Program-made: the position numbers and the translations under genes | Source of the DNA: Ruminiclostridium hungatei | GTDB taxonomy: Bacteria > Bacillota > Clostridia > Acetivibrionales > DSM-1351 | DNA: 64,000 nt | Reading direction: 5' to 3' | Assembly (NCBI RefSeq): GCF_002051585.1 | Contig: NZ_MZGX01000027.1 | Coordinates: forward strand, 1-64,000 | Part shown: positions 8,189 to 19,334 of the stretch, piece after piece | How the letters are laid out: each line of letters begins with the position of its first letter | Position numbering within the stretch: position 1 is the stretch's first letter | Notes under the pieces: generated by a model | Seen by the model: only the letters and a program-made list of their open reading frames with translations | Database searches by the model: none | What the model was told of the DNA's origin: nothing

Positions 8189-11100
8189 ATGACTTTTAAT
8201 AAAAGAACACTAGGCGGCCTTATGGCATTGATATTGTTTTTGGAGTCCTTCGGCTTAGCAGGGGCACAAGCCCCGGACATGAGGCAGTATAAAGCGGAGG
8301 CGGGTTACCTGGCTTCCCGGCAGGGCAATTACAATTTCCTGCAAAATGCGGGAGTTTATAAAGACAGCAGGAGGAAATATATTAATGCAGATGAAAAGGC
8401 TGTAACAAGGGATATAGCCACAGCTTCGGCAGGCAGTCCGGCAGAAAATGAGAGCGCCGCCGTTAAAGAGACTGTCCCCCCGTCAGACACAGTACAGGAG
8501 CCCGCTGCCGTCCTCCGCGGAGATGAAGCTGTTCCGGCGGCAGAGGAGGCAGCAATGGCTATAGGCATTCCCGGGAATATAAAGGTCAGCGCCGGGGAGA
8601 GGACTATAGCCGTAAACTGGGACAGTGTTCCTGGGGCACAGGGCTATGAGCTGTCCCTCAACGGAAGTATAACAAGGGTTATAGATACATATTTCACCTA
8701 TGATAAGCAGGAAGCCAACACTCAATACTTTTTTAAGGTAAGAGCTTTTTCGGAGGACAAGGCCGGTGAATGGAGCCGGGAGCAAGAGTGCCATACACTT
8801 CTTTCCGCACCTGTGGGCCTCTCGGCGACGCAGAGCGGCATTTCTGTGGAGCTGGCCTGGCAGCCGTCAAAGGGTGCCGCAGGCTACAGGATATACCGTA
8901 ATGATATAGAAATAGGATATTCCGCTGTAAATACGTATACGGATATAAGGCTGGAGGATTTTGATACATACATATACAGAGTAAAGGCGGTTAATGAAGC
9001 AGGAAATGCTTCCGAGCTGAGCGAGGTGTGCCGGGTGGAAAACACTGCGGCCCAGCAAGTTCCGGGAACAGTGGCCGAACCGGCTGCACCGCAGAAGGCT
9101 GACAGCATAACACCGGCAGGAATTAAAGTGCCGGAAACTCAAAATATGGAGGTATTACCGGCTCCTTCCGATTTGACAGCAAAAGCCTCATGCGATTCCC
9201 TGCTGGTCAGCTTCAGTCCGGTTGACGGCGCGGAAAGCTATGAGGTTTCCCTTGACGATAATATTATAAGCACAACAGGTTCAAGTCTTATTATTGATAA
9301 TCTGACTTCCAATACCCGGCATGTGCTAAAGGTCAGGGCTCTCAGCAGCCAGGGGAACAGTGAATGGGGAGATTTAATAACCATATATACCCTGCTTGCT
9401 CCGCCGTCAAGGCTGGTTGCTACAGTGTCTGGTACAGCTATTAATTTGACCTGGGAAGGTCCGGAAGGGGCAGCCACCTACGAAGTCTACCGGAATGATA
9501 TACGTATTGGAACAAGTGACACCGGCACCTATACTGATATGGGATTAAGCTATGGGCAGACTTATGTTTACACGGTCAAAGCATTCAGTGCCGAGGGGAA
9601 CGAGTCCGAACTCAGCAGTGCTTCTGCCTCCTGTGAAATAGTGGAGGTTCCGGACGTTCCGGCTGATATCAATGTAATTTCTACAGACAAAACGATTACA
9701 ATTTCATTCCAGCCGTCAGACAGGGCCGCGGGCTATGATATCTCTTTAAACGGGGTAATATCCCACACCTCCGAACCTGGTTGCACAATAGCAGGACTTA
9801 CCCCCAATCAACAGTATACGGTGAGGGTAAGGGCTGTCAATGGAGGCGGCAGCAGCCAGTGGAGCAGTGAAATATATAAATATACCATGCTGTCAACTCC
9901 CGAGAATATTGAAGCAGTTTCGTCAATGACCTCGGTTGAACTGAAATGGAGCCCGGTGGAGGATGCTGCCTGCTATGAAATATATAGGGATGAGACGAAA
10001 ATTGGAACCGCAGCTAGTAATGTCTACAATGATACAGGTCTGCTACAGGGAAAAACCTATACTTACAGAATCAAGGCCAAAAATGAGACAGGAAATGAAT
10101 CGGCCTATAGTGCTGCGGTTACGGCAGCTACGCTGGCAGTAACGTATATTGGCAGTGATATGAAATTGACGGAGGATAAGGTTTTCGGTGATGTTTACCT
10201 GAACGGCGGAACGCTGGATTTGAATGGGTATAAGATGACTGTAAGAGGAAGCTTGATACAGCCGGGTGGTGTGCTCAAAATAAATGGCGGACAGTTGATT
10301 GTGGCAGGGGATTACCGGATACAGACTGAAAACAAGCAAAGCGATGGGAGTATTACATATTCAAAAAGTGTTGGATATCTGTATATGACAAATCCGGAAG
10401 ACTATATATTGGTAGTAGGAAGCTTTGCAATACAGACAGCCTATGAAAATTCTCTGACTGCTGGAGTGATGGAAGTTAAGGGGGACTTTATTCAGAAATA
10501 TGGAGGTAACATACTTTATAACTTCGCAGCTACCGGCACCCACAAGGTTCTCCTTAGCGGCAATAATCTCCAAACAGTAAGCTTTGAATTTCCTGGTTAC
10601 TCATGTTTTAATAATCTAGAATTACAACATGCTGAAGGAATAGAAATAAGGTTTTTAAGTGCTATAAAAATAAACGGTAAATTTGAAACAAAGGGATGTA
10701 AGCTGACAGGGTTAGCAATAGTATCGTGGAAGCTTACAGCAGATGGAATATTAAATGGAGATTTGGAAATAGTAGGCTCAACCCTGGATGTGGCAGGACA
10801 TAACCTGGAGGTAAAGGGCAGGCTGGTACTTTCGGAAGGAAATATAGATATAAATCATGGAAATATGATAGTAGGCGGAAATATGATACAGCCTGGTGGA
10901 ACAATGAGAGTAAATGGAGGGCGTTTGACAATAGCCGGGGACTATCGGATACAGACTGAAAATAAACAAAGTGATGGGAGTAATACATATTCAAAGAGTG
11001 TTGGATATCTGTATATGACAAATCCGGAAGACTATATATTGGTAGTAGGAAGTTTTGCAATACAGACAGCCTATGAAAATTCTCTGACTGCTGGAGTGAT

Positions 11101-14100
11101 GGAAGTTAAGGGGGATTTTATTAATAAATATGGAGGTAACACACTTTATAACTTCGCAGCTACCGGCACCCACAAAGTTCTCCTTAGCGGCAACAATCTC
11201 CAGACAGTAAGCTTTGAATTTCCTGGTTACTCATGTTTTAATAATCTAGAATTACAACATGCTGAAGGAATAGAAATAAGGTTTTCAAGCGCCATAAAAA
11301 TAAACGGTAAATTTGAAACAAAGGGATGTAAGCTGACTGGGTTAACAATAGTATCGTGGAAGCTTACAGCAGATGAAATATTGAATGGAGATTTGGAAAT
11401 AGTGGGTTCGGCCCTGAATGTAGCAGGATATGAACTCGAGATAAAAGGTCGGGTGGTGCTGTCGGGCGGAGATATAGATATAAATCATGGAAAGATGATA
11501 GTCGGCGGAAATATGATACAGCCTGGTGGAACAATGAGAGTCAATGGAGGACGTTTGACAATAGCCGGGGACTACCGGATACAGACAGAAAATAGACAAA
11601 GTGATGGAAGTATTACATATTCAAGAAGTGTCGGATATCTGTATATGACAAATCCGGAAGACTATATATTGGTAGTAGGAAGCTTTGCAATACAGACAGC
11701 CTATGAAAATTCACTTACTGCTGGAGTGATGGAAGTTAAGGGGGATTTTATTCATAAATATGGAGGTAACGCACTTTATAACTTCGCAGCTACCGGTACC
11801 CACAAAGTTCTCCTTAGCGGCAATAATCTCCAGACAGTAAGCTTTGAATTTCCTGGTTACTCATGTTTTAATAATCTAGAATTACAACATGCTGAAGGAA
11901 TAGAAATAAGGTTTTCAAGCGCCATAAAAATAAACGGTAAATTTGAAACAAAGGGATGTAAGCTGACTGGGTTAACAATAGTATCGTGGAAGCTTACAGC
12001 AGATGAAATATTGAATGGAGATTTGGAAATAGTGGGTTCGGCCCTGAATGTAGCAGGATATGAACTCGAGATAAAAGGTCGGGTGGTGCTGTCGGGCGGA
12101 GATATAGATATAAATCATGGAAAGATGATAGTCGGCGGAAATATGATACAGCCTGGTGGAACAATGAGAGTCAATGGAGGACGTTTGACAATAGCCGGGG
12201 ACTACCGGATACAGACAGAAAATAGACAAAGTGATGGAAGTATTACATATTCAAGAAGTGTCGGATATCTGTATATGACAAATCCGGAAGACTATATATT
12301 GGTGGGAGGAAGCTTTGCAATACAGACAGCCTATGAAAATTCTCTTACTGCTGGAGTGATGGAAGTTAAGGGGGATTTTATTCATAAATATGGAGGTAAC
12401 ACACTTTATAACTTCACAGCCACCGGTACCCACAAAGTTCTCCTCAGTGGAAATAATTTTCAAACAGTAAGCTTTGAGTTTCCCGGCTCCTCCAAATTCA
12501 ACATCCTCATAATCACAAAGCCCCTGGATTCGGGCTACAGCTTCAACAGCTACAGCGTCTGGAACGTCCTTATTGAGGATTACCGCTATCAGCAATATTT
12601 CGGGCAGAGTGGCACCAATCCTGCCACAGGAAACTTTTCACGGTCATATACTGATTTGACCATGGAAGCTCCCGGCTACGACATTAATTTCACCAGGACA
12701 TATAATTCCAGGAGCAGCAAGGCCTCCGGCTTTGGCAAGGGCTGGAGCTTCAGCTACGAGGGAAGTGTCAGGGATGCTCAGAATAATTCCAATGCCAAGG
12801 AGGTAAGCCTCCCGGACGGAAGTGTGCAGAGCTTTAAAAAGAACAGTGACGGAAGCTTTACAGCCGGTGATTCCCACAATATTCTCGTGAAGAACCCTGA
12901 CGGCACCTATACTCTCACCTCAAAGCAGCAGGATGTTTTCAGCTTTGACACCAATGGATATCTTGTGAAAATACAGGACAAAAACGGAAATTGCGTGACA
13001 ATTACAGTGGATTCCCAGGGAAAGGCAACAGGGGTTACCGACCAGGCCGGAAGACATTTTACCGTCAGCTATGAAAACAGTCTCATAAAAAATATAAAGG
13101 ACGATACAAATAACAGGACAATTTCCTATGAATACACCGGAAGTCATCTAGCCTGTGTTACTGATGCCATGGGAAATAAGACAAGGTATGTGTATGACAC
13201 GGAAGGCCAGCTTGTTGAAATAAGGGACAGCCTGGACAGCATAACTGAGGAAGTCTCTTACATATCTTCAGGAGAAAACAAGGGCAAGGTAAATAGGCGG
13301 ACAGACGCCAATGGCAATACCTTTACCTACACTTACGACAATATAAATTGTGTTACAACCATTACAGACAGCAATGCCAGGGTGACCAGAGAAAAATATG
13401 ACGGCTCCTACAGCATAATAAATTCAACGGATGCAGAGGGAAAGTCCACAATTTATGAATACAGCAAGGATGCCAACGGCATAAACAAATATGGCGAGGA
13501 AAAAGCGGTAACCGACCGCAACGGGAACAAAACCCAGTACGACAGGGATTCCAACGGAAATGTAACAAAGGTCACAAATCCTGACAGCAGTACAAAGGTA
13601 ATAACCTATGATGATAAAAACAACATAACAAGTGAAAGGGATGAAAACGGAAAATATACCTTCTACGTATATGACTCCGGTAAAAAGAACCTCATAAAGA
13701 AAGTACAGCCGTTGAACGGCACCGATCAATACCTGGACGGAAGCAGCGATATAAGCAAATTTGCAATAACCGTCTATGCATATTACCAGGAGGCCGAAAG
13801 CCAGGCGCTTGGTTACAGGGCCAGGGGCCTTCTGAAATCAGAAACAGACCCCGAAGGCAACACCGTCACCTACACCTATGACGCCTATGGAAACATAAAA
13901 ACCCGTACGGATGCAGAAGGCAATACAAGTACCTTCCAATACAACACTCAGAGTCAGGTAACAGCAGCCTTCACACCAAAAGGAAACAGTACCGCATACA
14001 TATATGATAAAAATGGGAACCTGGAAAAGCAGGTGACAGACGGTGATAAAGTCACAAGAATAACCTATGACTCAGAGGGCAGAAAAACCAAGGAAATATC

Positions 14101-17100
14101 ACCCGGGCAGTATGAGCCTTCAAAGGACGATATACAGAACCACCGGTATAACGCAGATGTGGGCTACAGGTATACCTACCTTAACAACGGCAGGATAAAA
14201 ACTGCAACCGACCCTGAAAATTATACCACGGCCTATACCTATGATATATATGGCAATATGGAAACCGAAACAAAGCCAAACAGCTCAAAATACATATATC
14301 AATACGACCTGCTGAACAGGCCGCTGCGAACCTACTTTAAAGCCGACGCCTCAGAGGAGCAGATGCTGCTGGAGGAATATGCCTATGAAATACTGGCCGG
14401 AGGGAAAAACCGGCAAACCTGCAAGCAGTATCTAAATGATATTGATGTGGTAATAACGGTCAGAATATACGACTATGCAGGAAGGTTGCTTTCAGAAACA
14501 CGGCCCGACGGCACAACTGTCGCCACAGCCTACAATGCAAACGGCACCATAAACTATACTACTGATGCCAATGGAAATATAACCTACTACAAATATGACG
14601 GCCTGAACAGGCAGACCGAACAGTGGACACCCTTTGAAACAGTGGGCGGAAGCACCAGATACACATATGTTAAGGCCGTATATGACAGGGCAGGGAAAAG
14701 GCTCCAGGAAATGGCGGGCAGTGAAACAGTCCTGCAAAACCAGATACCTGCGGGCTTCATAACAAAAACCTATGATTATTATCAAAACGGCAAAATTAAG
14801 AGCATTACAGACAATGAAGGCAGAAGGACAGAGTACCTGTATGATGCTGACGGCAATGTAAGCCGTGAACGAGTATATGCAAGTGCTGCGGAATATAAGA
14901 CAACGTATTACGATAACAACTATCTTGGAAAGGTCACTGACAAAAGGGAGTATGTAAAAGCTGGAGATTTAGAGGGAGATTACATTGACGGCACCCAGGA
15001 CGTAATTCTGACAACCACCTGCACCTATGACAAAAACGGAAATCTGGAAACAATGACTGCCCCGGACATGGTGACAACTACCTATACCTATGACAGCAGG
15101 AACAAGCAGACCTCGGCAGCGCAGCCCGGTATGGATGAAAACGGAAATCCGGCGGATTTAAAAACCACAACCATATACAACTGGCAGGGACAGCCCTTGG
15201 AAACCGTAGATGCCAACGGAAACACCACAAGGTATTCCTATGATAAGAGGGGACAGCTTGTAAAAATTACAGACGCAGCCAACAACACCACCGCATATTA
15301 CTATGACAGGGCCGGAAGAAAAACAGCCGAAGTAGCACCTGTGGACTACGAGCCCTCAAAAAGCCTTGAGAATATGAACAGGGTAGAATATGCCTATGAC
15401 CTCATGGGGAGAATCAAAACAAAAACCTATATAGGGGAAGAAAAGCGGTTTGATCCCGCAGCAAAGGCATGGACAACCCGGCAGGTGACAATAGTCCAGA
15501 GCGCCTACAAATACGACAGCAGCGGAAACCTCGTAAAGGAGCTGGACTCATTGGGCTATGAAGCCGCTTCGGATAAAACAGGCATAGATACACAAATAAA
15601 CACAGGCTACGGAACAGAATATACCTACAACCTCGCCAGCAAAGTTACTTCCGTACTGGACCCCGTATCAAAGGAAAAGGGCTTGGGCTATACGACAAAA
15701 TACGGCTATGACGCTCTTGGGCGCAGGGTAGCGGAGACAAATGCAAACGGGGCGGTAACAAGCTGCTATTATGACGGTGCAGGAAATATTATAAAAATTA
15801 CCGTAAGGAAGACAGCAAATGACCCTGAACAGACTATGGAAGCAAAAACCTGGGACTTCCAGGGAAAGCTGCTGACCGAAACAGATGCAAACGGCAATGT
15901 AATAACCTATGAGTATAATGCCTTCGGGCAAATCAGAAAGGCATTATATCCGGGAGATGCCTCAATACCTCCCAATGAAATAACCTGCCTGTATGATGAG
16001 ATGGGAAGGCTGAAAACTCAAAAAGACTCAAAAGGAGCGGTAGACACTTACATATACAACAGCCTGGGCGATGTTCTGGAACATACACAAAAGGCCCAGG
16101 ACAACACTGAAGCAATAACTGTCTATTACAGCTATGATAAAAACGGAAACCTGAGATATTCAATTGATGGGAACGGAAATGAAACAGAATATATATACAA
16201 CAAGCTGAACAAGCTGGCTGCGGAAAGGCGGACGGTTTCAGGAACTGTGCAGGAAACCTCCTATACCTACGATGCCAACGGCAACCAGACAGCAGTAACC
16301 GACTGGAGGGGAAATACCACAGCAAAAAGCTATGACGGCTTAAACAGGTTTATAGAAACAAAGGATGCGTATGGCATCAGCATACAGAAGCTGGAATACA
16401 ACCATAACAACAGCCAGGAAAAAGCCTATGATGCGCTGAACGGTATAACCCGGTACAGCTACGACAGGAACAACAGGCTTGTGTCTGAAATCAGCCCTGA
16501 GAGTAAGGAAACAAGCTGGACTTATGACAACGCAGGCAACCTGGAAACGAAAAAAGACGGAAAAAATAACAGCACAGCCTACACCTATGATGAACACAAC
16601 AGGCTTAAAACAGTAACAAACGCCAAAAACGAGACTACAGTATACACCTATGATCCCAATGGAAACCTGCTTTCACAGACAGATGCAAAAGGCAGCGCCA
16701 CCACCTATGAATACAATGCGGCAAACAAGGCAACAAAAAGGATAGACCAGGGAGGCAGAACCGGAACACAGGGCAATTACACCTATAATCCCGAAAAAAC
16801 CGAAACCTATACCTACAACGCCGACGGCAGCCTTGCATCAAAAGCAGACAGGAATGGAATAACCACGGCATATGCATATGACATGCATGGCAGGCTGCTG
16901 AGTGAGACGGCAGGAGAAGAAAGCATAACCTATACCTATGATAAAAACGGCAACCGGCTCACAATGACAGACGGCACAGGCACCACCGCCAGAACCTATG
17001 ACGAACTGAACAGAGTATTGACCAAGGAAGTACCAAACATTGGCAAAAGTTTATACGCATATGATATAATTTCAGGTATGGAAACAGGCTGTTGGGCAGA

Positions 17101-19315
17101 AACGGCAGCAGACCCCAAAGGGAATGTCACAAAAAAGGAATTTGACCGGACAGGCAGGCTGAAAACAGTCACAGCAGACGGGAAAACCACGATCTACAGC
17201 TATTTTGACAATGGGGCAAGGCAAAGCGTAAGCTACAGTGACGGTTCGGGCGAGGAATACACCTATACCCCGGACGGCTTGCTGCAAACCCTGACCAACA
17301 AGAAAGCAGACGGAAGCATAATAGATACCTACAGTTACACCTATGATGCCGCCAACAACCAGACCTCCAAAACAGATGCCAGGGGTACCACCGTCTACAC
17401 CTACGATGCACTGAACAGGCTGGAAACCGCAACAGAGCCAAACGGCACCGTAACCGCCTACACCTACGACAAAGCAGGCAACAGGGAAACGGAAACAATC
17501 CGGCAGGGAACCAATACAACACTGAGCACCTACAGCTATAACGAGCAAAACAGGCTGCTCCAGGTGACGGTAAAGCAGAACGGAACCTTGACAGGTACAA
17601 CGGAATACACCTATGACAGCAACGGCAACCAGCTCACCACAACAGTAAACGGAACAGTAAACATAATCAACAGCTATGACTTGAGAAACCAGCTTGTAAG
17701 AACCGTCACCTCCACAGCCACAGTAGAAAACCGCTATAATGGAGAAGGCTACAGGGTGGAGAAAAGAGTCAACGGAGCAATAACGCGATACCTGTACGAA
17801 TATGACAAGGTTGTACTTGAAACAGACGGAGCAGGACACCAGACAGGCAGGAACGTATACGGCACAAATCTGCTCATGAGAACGGCAGACGGCACCTCCT
17901 ACTATTACATGTACAACGGGCATGCAGACGTGACAGCCCTGCTGAAGCCTGACGGAACCATAGCGGCAACCTACTACTATGACGCCTTCGGAAACATAAC
18001 GGACACAACGGGAAGCGCAAGCAACAGCATAACCTACGCAGGCTACCAGTACGATAGGGAAACGGGCTTGTACTACCTGAATGCCAGGATGTATGACCCT
18101 AAAACTGCCCGGTTCATACAGGAGGATACCTACAGGGGAGAGCAGAACGACCCTCTGAGCCTGAATCTGTATACCTATTGCAGCAACGAGCCGCTGATGT
18201 ATACAGACCCAACGGGGCATAGCCCGCTCAGTTGGTTTAAAAGCAAAATAGACACTGCATATGATAAAGTTGCAGCAGGAGCCAAAAAAGTCGGCAAAAA
18301 GCTAGAAGATACCTGGGACTATGTTTCAGACAAGGCGGGAGAAGCATGGGATACATCCACAAGCTATGTTTCAGAAAAAGCCTCAGAAGCCTATACCTCA
18401 CTGAAAAATGATGCCAAGGCTGTAAAGCAGTGGGCCAAGACACAGGCAACCAATACAAAGGAAGGCTTTACGGCATTAACAAACTCCAAGAAGAGAAAAG
18501 AAGCCTTTGAAACAATAGACACCTACGGTTCAGAATCAGATAAAATACTGGCAAGAGTTGCAGCAGGAACGGCAGTGGTTGCAGGAACAACAGCAGTGGC
18601 GGCAACGGCTGTGTATGCAGCACCGCTTATAGCAGCAGCGGGAGCCTCTGTAACAACTTCAATAATGTCTTCTTCTGCGGCAACCTTTGCAGTAGCAAAT
18701 GCCGAGGCCATAGCCTGGGGGGCGGTTGGACTCATAGGCGGAGGCGCTGCAGTAAAAAGCGATATACAAAACAAGGAATATGGACAAATACCAGTGGATT
18801 TGGCTACGGCAGTCCTTGGGGGCCTAATGTTGAAGAGGACGGCAAATAGTTATAGTTCAACTGTGGGTGTGAAACCGAATGTTGGAGTAAACGGAGGCAG
18901 CAGGCTAAAGCCCAATTATCAGCAGTTTGCTGATGATGCGGGGGTGGGTGAGGTAAATAACATAGATTTATCAGGTAGAGGTTATAGACCGCAGCCAGGT
19001 GAGCGTACACTAGAGGGATTTGTAAAAAATAATGTTACTCCTGAAGCTGAAATAGGTCTGTATACAAAGTCAGCAGGGTTTAATAATAACTCTATAACTG
19101 GTGTAGGAGAACAATTTAAGAGATTCGGAGCTAATCCACAACATGGTATAAATGGACCTCACGTTCACCAACCTACAAGAGGTGTTAATGCAAAAACGGG
19201 TGAGATATATGGCTCTCAAGGTTCAAAAACAGCTAACGGTGGAGTTACTTCACCAAGTACAAAAGATGTTAAACAATTATATGATTACATTTTTAATGGA
19301 AAATATCAAAAATAA
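8189..19315 (+). CDS. Giant exported Rhs/YD-repeat protein with FN3 domains and C-terminal toxin-like tip
   Basis: A 3708-residue surface or secreted protein, comparable in plan to WapA-type contact-dependent toxins. In order it has a Sec signal peptide (1 to about 27), a low-complexity stretch, six fibronectin-III domains (about 125-650), beta-rich 210-residue tandem repeats (about 685-1432), a DUF6531-like region (about 1475), and dozens of YD repeats (about 1700-3290). The Rhs core ends in YLNARMYDPKTARF and DPTGHS (3340-3345). After the core come a helical and hydrophobic linker (3346-3565) and a variable tip (about 3570-3708) with the motif NGPHVHQPTRG. The tip's base use is more AT-rich than the core, as in exchanged Rhs tips. 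The tip resembles polymorphic-toxin families I remember as 'type 24', but I could not verify this. Start ATG 8189 has AAGGAG upstream. A small immunity-like gene follows after 19 bases. Confidence 0.88.
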   Translation: MTFNKRTLGGLMALILFLESFGLAGAQAPDMRQYKAEAGYLASRQGNYNFLQNAGVYKDSRRKYINADEKAVTRDIATASAGSPAENESAAVKETVPPSDTVQEPAAVLRGDEAVPAAEEAAMAIGIPGNIKVSAGERTIAVNWDSVPGAQGYELSLNGSITRVIDTYFTYDKQEANTQYFFKVRAFSEDKAGEWSREQECHTLLSAPVGLSATQSGISVELAWQPSKGAAGYRIYRNDIEIGYSAVNTYTDIRLEDFDTYIYRVKAVNEAGNASELSEVCRVENTAAQQVPGTVAEPAAPQKADSITPAGIKVPETQNMEVLPAPSDLTAKASCDSLLVSFSPVDGAESYEVSLDDNIISTTGSSLIIDNLTSNTRHVLKVRALSSQGNSEWGDLITIYTLLAPPSRLVATVSGTAINLTWEGPEGAATYEVYRNDIRIGTSDTGTYTDMGLSYGQTYVYTVKAFSAEGNESELSSASASCEIVEVPDVPADINVISTDKTITISFQPSDRAAGYDISLNGVISHTSEPGCTIAGLTPNQQYTVRVRAVNGGGSSQWSSEIYKYTMLSTPENIEAVSSMTSVELKWSPVEDAACYEIYRDETKIGTAASNVYNDTGLLQGKTYTYRIKAKNETGNESAYSAAVTAATLAVTYIGSDMKLTEDKVFGDVYLNGGTLDLNGYKMTVRGSLIQPGGVLKINGGQLIVAGDYRIQTENKQSDGSITYSKSVGYLYMTNPEDYILVVGSFAIQTAYENSLTAGVMEVKGDFIQKYGGNILYNFAATGTHKVLLSGNNLQTVSFEFPGYSCFNNLELQHAEGIEIRFLSAIKINGKFETKGCKLTGLAIVSWKLTADGILNGDLEIVGSTLDVAGHNLEVKGRLVLSEGNIDINHGNMIVGGNMIQPGGTMRVNGGRLTIAGDYRIQTENKQSDGSNTYSKSVGYLYMTNPEDYILVVGSFAIQTAYENSLTAGVMEVKGDFINKYGGNTLYNFAATGTHKVLLSGNNLQTVSFEFPGYSCFNNLELQHAEGIEIRFSSAIKINGKFETKGCKLTGLTIVSWKLTADEILNGDLEIVGSALNVAGYELEIKGRVVLSGGDIDINHGKMIVGGNMIQPGGTMRVNGGRLTIAGDYRIQTENRQSDGSITYSRSVGYLYMTNPEDYILVVGSFAIQTAYENSLTAGVMEVKGDFIHKYGGNALYNFAATGTHKVLLSGNNLQTVSFEFPGYSCFNNLELQHAEGIEIRFSSAIKINGKFETKGCKLTGLTIVSWKLTADEILNGDLEIVGSALNVAGYELEIKGRVVLSGGDIDINHGKMIVGGNMIQPGGTMRVNGGRLTIAGDYRIQTENRQSDGSITYSRSVGYLYMTNPEDYILVGGSFAIQTAYENSLTAGVMEVKGDFIHKYGGNTLYNFTATGTHKVLLSGNNFQTVSFEFPGSSKFNILIITKPLDSGYSFNSYSVWNVLIEDYRYQQYFGQSGTNPATGNFSRSYTDLTMEAPGYDINFTRTYNSRSSKASGFGKGWSFSYEGSVRDAQNNSNAKEVSLPDGSVQSFKKNSDGSFTAGDSHNILVKNPDGTYTLTSKQQDVFSFDTNGYLVKIQDKNGNCVTITVDSQGKATGVTDQAGRHFTVSYENSLIKNIKDDTNNRTISYEYTGSHLACVTDAMGNKTRYVYDTEGQLVEIRDSLDSITEEVSYISSGENKGKVNRRTDANGNTFTYTYDNINCVTTITDSNARVTREKYDGSYSIINSTDAEGKSTIYEYSKDANGINKYGEEKAVTDRNGNKTQYDRDSNGNVTKVTNPDSSTKVITYDDKNNITSERDENGKYTFYVYDSGKKNLIKKVQPLNGTDQYLDGSSDISKFAITVYAYYQEAESQALGYRARGLLKSETDPEGNTVTYTYDAYGNIKTRTDAEGNTSTFQYNTQSQVTAAFTPKGNSTAYIYDKNGNLEKQVTDGDKVTRITYDSEGRKTKEISPGQYEPSKDDIQNHRYNADVGYRYTYLNNGRIKTATDPENYTTAYTYDIYGNMETETKPNSSKYIYQYDLLNRPLRTYFKADASEEQMLLEEYAYEILAGGKNRQTCKQYLNDIDVVITVRIYDYAGRLLSETRPDGTTVATAYNANGTINYTTDANGNITYYKYDGLNRQTEQWTPFETVGGSTRYTYVKAVYDRAGKRLQEMAGSETVLQNQIPAGFITKTYDYYQNGKIKSITDNEGRRTEYLYDADGNVSRERVYASAAEYKTTYYDNNYLGKVTDKREYVKAGDLEGDYIDGTQDVILTTTCTYDKNGNLETMTAPDMVTTTYTYDSRNKQTSAAQPGMDENGNPADLKTTTIYNWQGQPLETVDANGNTTRYSYDKRGQLVKITDAANNTTAYYYDRAGRKTAEVAPVDYEPSKSLENMNRVEYAYDLMGRIKTKTYIGEEKRFDPAAKAWTTRQVTIVQSAYKYDSSGNLVKELDSLGYEAASDKTGIDTQINTGYGTEYTYNLASKVTSVLDPVSKEKGLGYTTKYGYDALGRRVAETNANGAVTSCYYDGAGNIIKITVRKTANDPEQTMEAKTWDFQGKLLTETDANGNVITYEYNAFGQIRKALYPGDASIPPNEITCLYDEMGRLKTQKDSKGAVDTYIYNSLGDVLEHTQKAQDNTEAITVYYSYDKNGNLRYSIDGNGNETEYIYNKLNKLAAERRTVSGTVQETSYTYDANGNQTAVTDWRGNTTAKSYDGLNRFIETKDAYGISIQKLEYNHNNSQEKAYDALNGITRYSYDRNNRLVSEISPESKETSWTYDNAGNLETKKDGKNNSTAYTYDEHNRLKTVTNAKNETTVYTYDPNGNLLSQTDAKGSATTYEYNAANKATKRIDQGGRTGTQGNYTYNPEKTETYTYNADGSLASKADRNGITTAYAYDMHGRLLSETAGEESITYTYDKNGNRLTMTDGTGTTARTYDELNRVLTKEVPNIGKSLYAYDIISGMETGCWAETAADPKGNVTKKEFDRTGRLKTVTADGKTTIYSYFDNGARQSVSYSDGSGEEYTYTPDGLLQTLTNKKADGSIIDTYSYTYDAANNQTSKTDARGTTVYTYDALNRLETATEPNGTVTAYTYDKAGNRETETIRQGTNTTLSTYSYNEQNRLLQVTVKQNGTLTGTTEYTYDSNGNQLTTTVNGTVNIINSYDLRNQLVRTVTSTATVENRYNGEGYRVEKRVNGAITRYLYEYDKVVLETDGAGHQTGRNVYGTNLLMRTADGTSYYYMYNGHADVTALLKPDGTIAATYYYDAFGNITDTTGSASNSITYAGYQYDRETGLYYLNARMYDPKTARFIQEDTYRGEQNDPLSLNLYTYCSNEPLMYTDPTGHSPLSWFKSKIDTAYDKVAAGAKKVGKKLEDTWDYVSDKAGEAWDTSTSYVSEKASEAYTSLKNDAKAVKQWAKTQATNTKEGFTALTNSKKRKEAFETIDTYGSESDKILARVAAGTAVVAGTTAVAATAVYAAPLIAAAGASVTTSIMSSSAATFAVANAEAIAWGAVGLIGGGAAVKSDIQNKEYGQIPVDLATAVLGGLMLKRTANSYSSTVGVKPNVGVNGGSRLKPNYQQFADDAGVGEVNNIDLSGRGYRPQPGERTLEGFVKNNVTPEAEIGLYTKSAGFNNNSITGVGEQFKRFGANPQHGINGPHVHQPTRGVNAKTGEIYGSQGSKTANGGVTSPSTKDVKQLYDYIFNGKYQK
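10241..12485 (+). repeat. 630-bp in-frame tandem repeats inside the Rhs gene
   Basis: The same landmark (ggatatctgtatatgac) recurs at 10373, 11003, 11633 and 12263, an exact period of 630 bp or 210 residues. Units differ slightly, but 11195-11673 and 11825-12303 show no difference over 479 bases. The encoded units are beta-strand-rich (for example GGNMIQPGGTMRVNGGRLTIAG) and probably form a stalk. The last unit diverges after about 12485. Confidence 0.93.
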
Positions 19316-19334
19316 AATTAGTGTGAGGTGCAAA

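Noticed and set aside
10241-12485. Regular repeats considered as a CRISPR array or satellite
   Set aside because: The 630-bp units are in frame, protein-coding and lack spacers; they are protein-domain repeats.
17072-18220. A 382-codon open frame on the minus strand inside the Rhs gene
   Set aside because: It mirrors the YD repeats of the plus strand, has no ribosome site or domain and a biased composition; a shadow of the Rhs coding sequence.
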